Position numbers and translations under genes: made by a program. From assembly GCF_001905665.1 (NCBI RefSeq), contig NZ_LIVX01000002.1:321420-385419 (forward strand): a DNA stretch of 64,000 nt, written 5' to 3'. This DNA comes from Streptomyces sp. CB02261 (lineage in GTDB: Bacteria > Actinomycetota > Actinomycetes > Streptomycetales > Streptomycetaceae). Below the pieces are notes generated by a model. It did no database searches. It saw nothing but the letters and a program-made list of their open reading frames with translations, and was not told the DNA's origin. This document shows, in pieces, positions 34,044 to 41,619 of the stretch (position 1 is the stretch's first letter; every line of letters begins with the position of its first letter).

Positions 34044-36440
34044 TCAGCGGTTTCGTTCCGCACCGTTGGAGGTCTCGGCCTTCTTGTAGCCGATGTCCTG
34101 GTAGCGGGGAACGGCGAACCCCCAGGCTCCGGCGTTCACCAGATCGGCCTTCGCGGCGACGAGCTGCGGCCGCTGGTAGAGGGGGATGGAGCCGGCCGCG
34201 GCCCAGATCCGGGCGTCCGCCTGGCGGACGAGCTCGCGGGCCTCCTCCTCGTCGAGCGTCGCCGCCGCCTGATCGAACAGCTGGTCGATCCGGTCGGTGC
34301 CGACCCGTGAGTAGTTCTGCTCGACCAGCAGGGAACCGTCCGAGGCCGGCTCCGGCTTGGCGAAGATCGGCCGGGCGTCGGTGGCGGGGAAGGCGGAGGC
34401 CGGCCAGGAGTACAGGGCCAGGTCGTAGTCGCCCGAGGCCACGTGGTCCTTGAAGAAGCTGTCGTCGGAGACCTTGGTGACCTCCGTACGGATGCCGACC
34501 GCGTCGAGCATCCGGACGATCCGGTCACCGACCGCGCGCAGCGACTCCGAGCCGGGGCCGGACGGCAGGACGAAGCGGAGGCTGAGCGCCTTGCCGTCCT
34601 TGCCGAGGGCCTTGCTGCCCTCGGGCACGGCCGCGGGGGCCGCGGTGCCGCGAGGGGCGTAGGCCCCGGCGACGCCCTTGTCGCCCGGGTGGGCGGCGCG
34701 CGCGGCGGCGGGGGCCGGGGCGAGCACCTGGGTGCCGTTCTCGGGCCCGGCGGGGGCGGGGGCGGCGGGGGCGGGGGCGGCGGGGGCCTCGCCCGGCTTG
34801 TCGTCACCGACGATGTAGAGGCCTTCGTTCGAGGCGGTGTCGGCGGCGGTGCGGGAGGCGGTGCCGCCTGCCTTCTGGTCCGCTGCCTCCTTCGGGGTGG
34901 CCTTCTCGTCGGCCTTCTCCCCTTCCTTCTTCTCGCCTTCCTTCTTCTCCCCGTCCTTCTTCCCTCCGGCCTTCTGCTCCGCTGCCTTCTGCTCCGCCTC
35001 GCTGCCGGCCTTGGTGCCCGCCTCCGCCGGCTTCCGTGCCGCCCCGCCCGGCACCCAGCCCGCGTCGGCGAGGAGTGCCCGGGCCTCCGCGGTGTCCTGG
35101 TCGCCGAGCGCGTCGCTGCTGTCCGCGTAGGCCGCCTGCCCGGCGAGGGCGAGGTGGCTGCCGGGAGGGTGCGCCGGGAGGCCGAGCGGCTTGAGTACGG
35201 AGTCGGCCAGTTCCTGGCGGTTGATGGCCCGGGCCACCGCACGCCGTACCCGCTCGTCGGCGAGCGGTCCGGACTCGCCGTTCAGGGAGAGCTGGGTGTA
35301 GGCGGGCTCCAGGGACTTGCGGACCACGTACCGCGCCAGGGCGTCCTGCGCGCTCGCGTACCGGTCGATGGCCTGCTGGTTCTGCTCGCGGGCGGTCCGG
35401 ACCTCCTTCGCCTTGTCGTCGTCGGAGCCGTTCGCGAGCGCCCAGGACTTCAGGGCCTTGGCGGGCGTGATCGAGGAGCCGGGGCCGTGGACGAGGGCCG
35501 CCTGGGCGCCGTTGCGGCCGGCGCGGGCGTCCCGGAGGGCGAGGGCGATCCGCTCGGCGGTGGACCGATCGATCTCGGCCAGGTCGAGGGTGCCGGCGGC
35601 GAGGGCCTTCGCCCGGTCCGCGCGGGGGACGGCCTTGAGGACGATGGTGTCGAGCTTGGCGGGCTGGCCCCACCAGCGGGGGTTGCGGGCGAGGGTCACG
35701 TCACCGCTCTTGCGGTCGATCGCCTTCAGCAGGAACGGTCCTGCGGTGGCCTTGAGAGTGGTGCGGGCTCCGTCGTTGAAGGCGTTCGGGGAGCCCATCA
35801 CCTGCTTCGGGTAGAGCGGGGTGAAGAGGGACTGCCAGTCGGCGTAGGGCTTGGCGTAGGTGACCCGCACCTCCAGGTCGTTCTTGCCCCGCTCGATCTT
35901 CTCGATCCGCTCGTATCCCGCGTTGCGCGCGGTCCAGTACGCGGTGTCGCGGCCGCTCAGCGCCCGCCACTGCGCCACGAAGTCGGGCGCCCCGATCTCG
36001 CGGCCGTCGCTCCACACCGCCTGCTGGTTGAGTTTGTAGAGGACGACCTGCTTGGGCTCGGTCTCGACGACCTGCGCGGACTCCAGGAAGTCGGCGTTCC
36101 GCTGCGGTCTGCCCCGCTCGTCGAGCGTGTAGAGGGAGGGGAGCACGGCCCCGGCGATCCGGGAGGTGGTGCCGTCGGCGTCGGCCTGGAAGCTGTTGAA
36201 GGTGGTGGGCAGCGCGTCGACGGCCCAGCGCAGGGTCCCTCCGTCGGCGACCTTGTCGCGCGCCGCGGGCGCGTTGTCCTGGGCCGCGGCGGGGGCCGAG
36301 TCGGTCTCGTCGTCGGAGCTGCATCCGGCGAGGACCGTGACGGCGAGGACGGCGCTGGTCAGGGTGGCGACGGAGCGGAGCGTGCGGGAGCGGGGGCTCC
36401 TGGAGCATGTCCTCCCGCGAGGGGCGCCGATCTGGGACAT
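34044..36440 (-). CDS. Orphan peptide-binding lipoprotein with a Lys/Glu-rich insertion
   Basis: 798 residues, much longer than normal SBP family 5 proteins (about 540). Signal with lipobox (VLAVTVLAGC). The first part (GGTLRWAVDALPTTFNSFQAD, KLNQQAVWSDGREIGAPDFVAQWRAL) and the last part (GSIPLYQRPQLVAAKADLVN) are typical. Between them an insertion of about 180 residues, first KDGEKKEGEKKEGEKADEK-type, then alanine/proline-rich, interrupts the fold. ATG 36440 is preferred because GAAGGGG lies 8 nt upstream; an ATG 9 codons earlier has a poor RBS. No permease or ATPase gene is adjacent. It may serve one of the nearby transporters. Confidence 0.87.
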   Translation of the reverse strand: MSQIGAPRGRTCSRSPRSRTLRSVATLTSAVLAVTVLAGCSSDDETDSAPAAAQDNAPAARDKVADGGTLRWAVDALPTTFNSFQADADGTTSRIAGAVLPSLYTLDERGRPQRNADFLESAQVVETEPKQVVLYKLNQQAVWSDGREIGAPDFVAQWRALSGRDTAYWTARNAGYERIEKIERGKNDLEVRVTYAKPYADWQSLFTPLYPKQVMGSPNAFNDGARTTLKATAGPFLLKAIDRKSGDVTLARNPRWWGQPAKLDTIVLKAVPRADRAKALAAGTLDLAEIDRSTAERIALALRDARAGRNGAQAALVHGPGSSITPAKALKSWALANGSDDDKAKEVRTAREQNQQAIDRYASAQDALARYVVRKSLEPAYTQLSLNGESGPLADERVRRAVARAINRQELADSVLKPLGLPAHPPGSHLALAGQAAYADSSDALGDQDTAEARALLADAGWVPGGAARKPAEAGTKAGSEAEQKAAEQKAGGKKDGEKKEGEKKEGEKADEKATPKEAADQKAGGTASRTAADTASNEGLYIVGDDKPGEAPAAPAPAAPAPAGPENGTQVLAPAPAAARAAHPGDKGVAGAYAPRGTAAPAAVPEGSKALGKDGKALSLRFVLPSGPGSESLRAVGDRIVRMLDAVGIRTEVTKVSDDSFFKDHVASGDYDLALYSWPASAFPATDARPIFAKPEPASDGSLLVEQNYSRVGTDRIDQLFDQAAATLDEEEARELVRQADARIWAAAGSIPLYQRPQLVAAKADLVNAGAWGFAVPRYQDIGYKKAETSNGAERNR

Positions 36441-36588
36441 GACTTGTACCCCTTCGTCCAGATTCATTCCATTTGGAGATGATCACACCTATTGCTCATC
36501 TACTGAACGGGATGGAATGGATCCGGCCATGGCGACACGGCGGCACGTCCGGAAAACGCCACTCGTGCGGCGCAACCCGCCGTGCCTG

Positions 36589-37476
36589 TCAGGAGGCGGG
36601 CCTGCTCCTGACCCGTGCCGCGCCCGCGCCCCAGCGGCCGGGGACCGGCTCGGCCAGGGTGCGCGCGGGGAGGCAGAGGGTCCGGCCGTGCCGGGCGAAC
36701 AGCTCGTCGCGCGAGCCGAAACGGCCGAGGTCCGTCCGGAGGTGGGCGGACAGGTCGCAGGGGGCGGACCCGGCGCAGGCCGCCGGGGCGTCCCAGTCGA
36801 CGGTGGTCCGCGCCACGGCCTCGAAGAGGGTCTCCGGACCGGCGTTGGTGAAGCCGCCCGCTGTCGGGGCGGTGCCGGTGACGGCGGAGGCGTCCGCAGA
36901 GGCGGTGTCGGTGGTGACGGTGTCCGTCGGGGCGGTGCCGGTGACGGCGGAGGCGTCCGCAGCGGCGGCGTCAGTCAGGGCGGTGTCACCCGCGAAGAGG
37001 TCCGCGACCGGTACCCAGACGTCGTCGAGCAGGAACTCCGGCCAGGCGAGCAGCACCTCCACGGGGACGAAGGGGCGCAGCTTCGGGAAGCGCGGGTACC
37101 AGAAGGCGCCGTCGACCAGCAGGCCCCGCACCCGGGTCGACACGCCCAGCGAGCGGGCCACCGCCTCCAGGACCGCCATGCGCTGGCTGCACGAGCCGCG
37201 GCCGAGCCCGAGCGTCTTCGACACCCGGCGCAGGTCCTCCACGGAGTACACGGGCCGCACGGTGGTGGCCACGATGCCGTGGGCGGTCCGGAGCAGGGCC
37301 CGGTCCGTCACCGCGCCGCGTTCCTCCGCCGCGCGCCGCACCCGTGTCACGAGCGCGGTGACCCGGGGGTGCGCCAGGTCCAGGATCGGCGTGGGCCCGG
37401 TCGACCCGGCGGGTTCGGCCGAGGGGGCGTGCCCCCGCCGGGCGGTCCGGTACGGCATCAAGAGACGGCTGGTCAC
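36589..37476 (-). CDS. Transglutaminase-like protein, active-site histidine not evident
   Basis: 295 residues from GTG 37476 (GGAGGGGGAG upstream). The segment TLGLGRGSCSQRMAVLEAVARSLGVSTRVRGLLVDG matches the cysteine helix of transglutaminase-like domains. The histidine-containing strand that should follow is replaced by FWYPRFPKLRPFVPVEVLLAW. A threonine/alanine-rich insertion with a duplicated ADASAVTGTAPT segment separates this from the C-terminal part, which has two cysteines (AACAGSAPCD). It lies between the GH18-like and orphan SBP genes on the same strand and could be cotranscribed. Function unknown. Confidence 0.7.
   Translation of the reverse strand: MTSRLLMPYRTARRGHAPSAEPAGSTGPTPILDLAHPRVTALVTRVRRAAEERGAVTDRALLRTAHGIVATTVRPVYSVEDLRRVSKTLGLGRGSCSQRMAVLEAVARSLGVSTRVRGLLVDGAFWYPRFPKLRPFVPVEVLLAWPEFLLDDVWVPVADLFAGDTALTDAAAADASAVTGTAPTDTVTTDTASADASAVTGTAPTAGGFTNAGPETLFEAVARTTVDWDAPAACAGSAPCDLSAHLRTDLGRFGSRDELFARHGRTLCLPARTLAEPVPGRWGAGAARVRSRPAS
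36863..36962 (-). repeat. Exact 37-nt direct repeat inside the transglutaminase-like gene
   Basis: Copies at 36863-36899 and 36926-36962, 63 nt apart (21 codons, in frame), encoding the ADASAVTGTAPT duplication. Confidence 0.85.
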
Positions 37477-37575
37477 GGGCGCACTCCCCCTCCGCGCGGC
37501 GAGGGGATCACGCCGGCGGCGTCATCCTCCCCCGCACGGCCTCCGCGGTCCGCGCGGGGTCCGGCCGCTCGCCCG

Positions 37576-38595
37576 TCAGTGCCAGCCGTCGCGGTAGGCC
37601 GCCCAGTCGCCCTCCTCGGCCGCGAAGTCGACGTACAGCGCGACGCCGAACCGTTCGCGGTCGGGGTCGGTGCGCCCGAGGCCGAGTCTGGTGCCGCGAA
37701 CGGCCGCCTCCACGGTCTCCGCGTTCTCGTGGTGGCCGAGGTCGTCCTCGTGGAAGAAGGGGAGTCCCATGAGCAGGTCGGTCGACTCGGGGGTCACTTC
37801 GAGGGCGAGGCTGGTCTGCTGGGCGACGTACCCGCCGTAGAGGCTCTCCAGCGGCATCCACGTGTCGTACGACATCACGGCGATCTGGTCGACCCGCTTG
37901 GCGACCTCTCCGAAGAACTCCTGGGACCACCACTTCTCCCGGCCGGTGACCGCGCCGTTCACCGAGTGCAGGCCGGGCAGCGGGTCGATCTGGTGGGCGG
38001 CGATGGACAGCGGGGCCTTCCGCGCCCGGGTCAGCTCCCCCAGGTCGTCGAGAAGGGAGAGGTAGTGGGCGTCGTCGGAGAGCAGCGGCTCCAGGTCGAA
38101 GTGGACGCCGTCGAAGCCGGTGTCCAGGATCTGCCGGGCCGAGGTGACCACGGCCGCCCGGGACTCGGCCTTCTCCAGGTGCAGTCCGTTCGGCCCGTGG
38201 GTGGCCAGGACGTCGCCGAGCCAGGCCTGCACCCGTATCCCGGGCATGGTGCGGTGCACGGCGTCGATGAGCCACTTCGCGCGGGGGTACCGGGCGGCGG
38301 GCAGGGTGCCGTCGTGCTCCAGGGGCCCGGCGTGGACGTACAGGTCGCGTATGCCCGTGCCCTTGATCCGCTCGGCGAAGGCGGCGAGGTCCGCGTCCTT
38401 CCTCCGCCCGTCCACCCAGGCGTGGCCCAGCCAGATGGCGTCCTTGCCCCGGGTCCGCGCGTCTTCCCTCAGATCCCCCGCGTAGCTGACGCGCAGGGCG
38501 AGCGCACCGAACAGCGGGGGCACCACGAGCACGAGGACCAGGCCGAACACGAACCAGCGCCCCCGTCGCCACAGACTCCTCAGCCGTCCACTCAC
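37576..38595 (-). CDS. GH18-like glycoside hydrolase fold protein, membrane-anchored
   Basis: 339 residues. One N-terminal membrane helix (WFVFGLVLVLVVPPLFGALAL) with no clear cleavage site, then a TIM-barrel-like part. FDGVHFDLEPL is a variant of the GH18 motif DGxDxDxE with His in the second acidic position but the catalytic glutamate kept. MSYDTWMPLESLYGG resembles the MxYD strand of the family. GTG 38595 follows a GGGGGG stretch; a 15-codon extension upstream is unlikely. It is divergent from the TPM-domain gene. Substrate unknown; it may bind or cut an exopolysaccharide or peptidoglycan. Confidence 0.75.
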   Translation of the reverse strand: MSGRLRSLWRRGRWFVFGLVLVLVVPPLFGALALRVSYAGDLREDARTRGKDAIWLGHAWVDGRRKDADLAAFAERIKGTGIRDLYVHAGPLEHDGTLPAARYPRAKWLIDAVHRTMPGIRVQAWLGDVLATHGPNGLHLEKAESRAAVVTSARQILDTGFDGVHFDLEPLLSDDAHYLSLLDDLGELTRARKAPLSIAAHQIDPLPGLHSVNGAVTGREKWWSQEFFGEVAKRVDQIAVMSYDTWMPLESLYGGYVAQQTSLALEVTPESTDLLMGLPFFHEDDLGHHENAETVEAAVRGTRLGLGRTDPDRERFGVALYVDFAAEEGDWAAYRDGWH

Positions 38596-38731
38596 TTGAG
38601 CCCCCCCTAGAACCGTCGTGCAGTCCGTACACCGCTTCACACCGTAGCGGTGACTACCGACAGTGACGCAGGCCTGTGCAGAATGGTTTCCGTACGGCCC
38701 CGGCCCGCTCGCGGAGCGACATACGCGGACA

Positions 38732-38737
38732 TAGCCT
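38732..38737 (+). promoter_or_regulatory. Putative -10 of a leaderless promoter for the TPM gene
   Basis: TAGCCT, then 7 nt and GTG 38745, no RBS. Confidence 0.4.
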
Positions 38738-38744
38738 CCCTTTT

Positions 38745-40853
38745 GTGACGCGAATAGCCACCCGAGCCCTTCTCGCGGTGCTGGTGGCGGCGTGGTGGCT
38801 CCTCGTGCCCGCCGTACACGGCGCCCACGCCGACGACCCCGTCGTCCTCTCCCGGGACGGGCAGATCACCGATCGGGTGGACGCCCTCGGCGACCGGCGC
38901 ACCGCCGTGAACCAGGCGCTCGACCGCCTCTACGACCAGCGGCGGATCCAGCTCTTCGTCGTCTACGTCAGGGACTTCTCCGGCCGCACGGGCCAGGCCT
39001 GGGCCGACGCCACGGCGGAACGCAACGGCCTCGGGGTCGACGACGTCCTGCTCGCCGTCGCCACCCACGACCGCCGGTACGGCTACTCGGCCTACCCCGG
39101 TTCCCGTTTCACCCAGGCCCAGCTCGACGAGGTGGCCCGGACGGCGATCGAACCGGCGCTGCGGCAGAACGACTGGGCGGGCGCCGCCATCGGCGCCGCC
39201 GACGGATACACGGCCGTCCTCGCCGGGCAGCCCGTCCCGGTGCCGACGCTCACCCCCGGGCCCGCCGACCCGGGCGGTGCCGTCGACGACGGCGTCTCGG
39301 GCAGCGATCTGCTGCTGCCGGTGGTCCTCGTCGGCGGTGCCGGAGCGGTGGGGGCGTACGCCTACCTCAAGCGGCGCCGGCGGACCGAGACCCGCACCAC
39401 GCCGCAGGGCGGCCAGGGCTGGGGACCCCCGAAGGAGCCCGCGCAGCCGTCGCTCGCCGCGCTCGACAGGCAGGCCCGCCGGACGCTCGTCGACACGGAC
39501 GACGCCGTCCGCACCAGCCAGGAGGAACTCGGTTTCGCGACCGCCCAGTTCGGCGACGAGGCCGCCCGGCCCTTCACCGAGGCCCTCGCCTTCGCCAAGG
39601 AGCAGCTGACGGCCTCGTTCCGGCTGCGGCAGAAGCTCGACGACGCGTTCCCGGAGGACGACTCGACCCGCCGGACCATGCTGGACGAGATCCTGCGGCG
39701 CTGCGCCGAGGCGAACACACGCCTCGACGCCGAGAGCGAGGACTTCGACCGGCTCCGGGCCCTGGAACGGACCGCGCCCCAGGCGCTGGACTCGGTCGAG
39801 GCCGCCGTCCGGGAGCAGACCGGACGGATGGGCACGGCCGAGGCCGCCCTGACGGCGATGCGCGAGCGGTACGCGGAGGCGGCCGCCGCGCCCGTCGCGG
39901 GCGACGTCGAGCAGGCCAGGGACCGGCTGGCTTTCGCGACGACCCATGTCGACGAGGCCCGCCGGCAGATCGACGCCGGGGACAACGGCGGGGCCGCCGT
40001 GCACATCCGGGCCGCCGAGGGCGCGGTGGACCAGGCGGCCCGGCTGATCGAGGCCGTGGACCGGCGGGCGCAGGAGCTGGCCGAGGCCGTCGGCAGGCTG
40101 CCGGGCGTGCTGTCGGAGACGGACGCGGACCTGGCGGACGCCCGTGGCCTGCTGCAAGGGACCGCCGAAGGGGTGTCCACGGCCGATCTCCAGGGCCGGA
40201 TCGCCCGCGCCGCATCGGTGGTCGCGGAGGTGCGGCGCGTCATGGAGGCCGGGCGGTACGACCCGATCGGCGCCCTGCGCCGGATCGAGGAGGCCGACGC
40301 GGCGCTCGACGAGGCACTGGAGGGCGCACGGGAGCGCGAATCGGGCAGCCGACGCGCCCGCGCGCTCCTCGATCAGGCGATGCTGACGGCCCGTTCGGCG
40401 ATCGGAGCGGCCTCGGACTACGTCGCCACCCATCGGGGCGCGGTGGGCAGCGAGGCCCGCACGCGGCTGGCCGAGGCCCAGCGCCGCTGGGAGAAGGCGC
40501 AGGCCCTCGCCGAGGCCGACGACCCGCAGACGGCCCTCGCGGAGGCGCAACAGGCGGACGCCCTGGCCCGGCGGGCCCAGGACCTCGCCGAGCAGGACGT
40601 GCGGACCTATGGGAACCCGAACGGCTTGGGCGGTGTAACAGGAGTGGGAGGAAACGCCGGCGGCGGGCTCGGCGGCGCGGTGCTCGGCGGCATCATCCTC
40701 GGCGGACTGTTCGGCGGGGGAAGGGGAGGCGGACATGGGGGGTTCGGTGAAGGTTCGGGCGGGGGGTTCGGGGGCGGAGGCTTCGGCGGCGGGCCGGGCA
40801 GCTTCGGCGGCAGCGGCACACGTGGCCGGCTGGGCGGCGGTGGCCGTTTCTGA
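38745..40853 (+). CDS. TPM-domain (Psb32/MOLO-1-like) membrane protein with coiled coil and Gly-rich tail
   Basis: 702 residues from GTG 38745. Signal peptide (ALLAVLVAAWWLLVPAVHGAHA), TPM domain (about 25-165; ITDRVDALGDRRTAVNQALDRLYDQRRIQLFVVYV, NGLGVDDVLLAVATHDRRYGYS), one membrane helix (LLLPVVLVGGAGAVGAYAYL), then about 430 cytoplasmic residues of charged, alanine-rich coiled coil and a final tail of GFGGGGFGGG type. Upstream in-frame codons have no start with RBS. It directly precedes pspA (53-bp gap), an arrangement suggesting joint envelope-stress function. Confidence 0.87.
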   Translation: MTRIATRALLAVLVAAWWLLVPAVHGAHADDPVVLSRDGQITDRVDALGDRRTAVNQALDRLYDQRRIQLFVVYVRDFSGRTGQAWADATAERNGLGVDDVLLAVATHDRRYGYSAYPGSRFTQAQLDEVARTAIEPALRQNDWAGAAIGAADGYTAVLAGQPVPVPTLTPGPADPGGAVDDGVSGSDLLLPVVLVGGAGAVGAYAYLKRRRRTETRTTPQGGQGWGPPKEPAQPSLAALDRQARRTLVDTDDAVRTSQEELGFATAQFGDEAARPFTEALAFAKEQLTASFRLRQKLDDAFPEDDSTRRTMLDEILRRCAEANTRLDAESEDFDRLRALERTAPQALDSVEAAVREQTGRMGTAEAALTAMRERYAEAAAAPVAGDVEQARDRLAFATTHVDEARRQIDAGDNGGAAVHIRAAEGAVDQAARLIEAVDRRAQELAEAVGRLPGVLSETDADLADARGLLQGTAEGVSTADLQGRIARAASVVAEVRRVMEAGRYDPIGALRRIEEADAALDEALEGARERESGSRRARALLDQAMLTARSAIGAASDYVATHRGAVGSEARTRLAEAQRRWEKAQALAEADDPQTALAEAQQADALARRAQDLAEQDVRTYGNPNGLGGVTGVGGNAGGGLGGAVLGGIILGGLFGGGRGGGHGGFGEGSGGGFGGGGFGGGPGSFGGSGTRGRLGGGGRF

Positions 40854-40906
40854 GGGCGGCGCGAGCCGTCTCCTCTTCCTTCACGTCACTCTCAAGGAGC
40901 ACCGCG

Positions 40907-41614
40907 ATGAGCAAGCAGACCGTTCTCGGCCGGGTCACCCAGCTGGCGAAGGCCAACATCAACGCCCTGCTGGACCAGGCGGAGGATCCGCAGAAGATGC
41001 TCGACCAGCTGATCCGCGACTACTCGGCCAACATCACGGAGGCGGAGGAGGCGGTGGCCGCGACCATCGGCAACCTCCGGCTGATGGAGCAGGACCATCA
41101 GGAGGACGTGGCGGCGGCGAAGGAGTGGGGCGGGAAGGCGCTGGCCGCCAGCCGGAAGGCCGACGAGCTGCGGAGCGGCGGGCAGACGGCGGAGGCGGAC
41201 CGCTTCGACAACCTGGCGAAGGTGGCGCTCGGCCGCCAGCTGCAGTCGGAGAAGGAGGCGACGACGGCGGAGCCGACGATCGCCGCGCAGACCGAGGTCG
41301 TGTCCCGGCTCAGGACGGGCCTGGACCAGATGAAGGGCAAGCTCGGCGAGTTGCAGGCGAAGCGGGACGAGCTGGTGGCGCGTGCCACGTCGGCCCGCGC
41401 GCAGAACCGGATGATGGATGCGGTGAAGAGCATCGACGTGCTCGACCCGACCAGCGAGCTGAGCCGCTTCGAGGACAAGGTGCGCCGGGAGGAGGCGCGG
41501 GCGATGGGCAAGCAGGAGCTCGCCGCCTCCTCCCTGGACGCCCAGTTCGAGCAGTTGGACGCGCTGGGCGACAGCGCCGAGGTCGAGGCCCGGCTGGCCG
41601 CGCTCAAGGGCTGA
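40907..41614 (+). CDS. pspA: PspA/IM30 family membrane-stress protein
   Basis: 235 residues, almost entirely helical with heptads. Starts MSKQTVLGRVTQLAKANINALLDQAEDPQKMLDQLIRDY, matching the PspA/Vipp1 N-terminal amphipathic helix and helix 1. The DALGDSAEVEARLAALKG end is typical for the actinobacterial form. It polymerises on stressed membranes. RBS AAGGAG 8 nt upstream. Follows the TPM-domain gene closely on the same strand; only 5 bp separate its stop from the convergent SpoIIE gene. Confidence 0.93.
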   Translation: MSKQTVLGRVTQLAKANINALLDQAEDPQKMLDQLIRDYSANITEAEEAVAATIGNLRLMEQDHQEDVAAAKEWGGKALAASRKADELRSGGQTAEADRFDNLAKVALGRQLQSEKEATTAEPTIAAQTEVVSRLRTGLDQMKGKLGELQAKRDELVARATSARAQNRMMDAVKSIDVLDPTSELSRFEDKVRREEARAMGKQELAASSLDAQFEQLDALGDSAEVEARLAALKG

Positions 41615-41619
41615 TCGGC

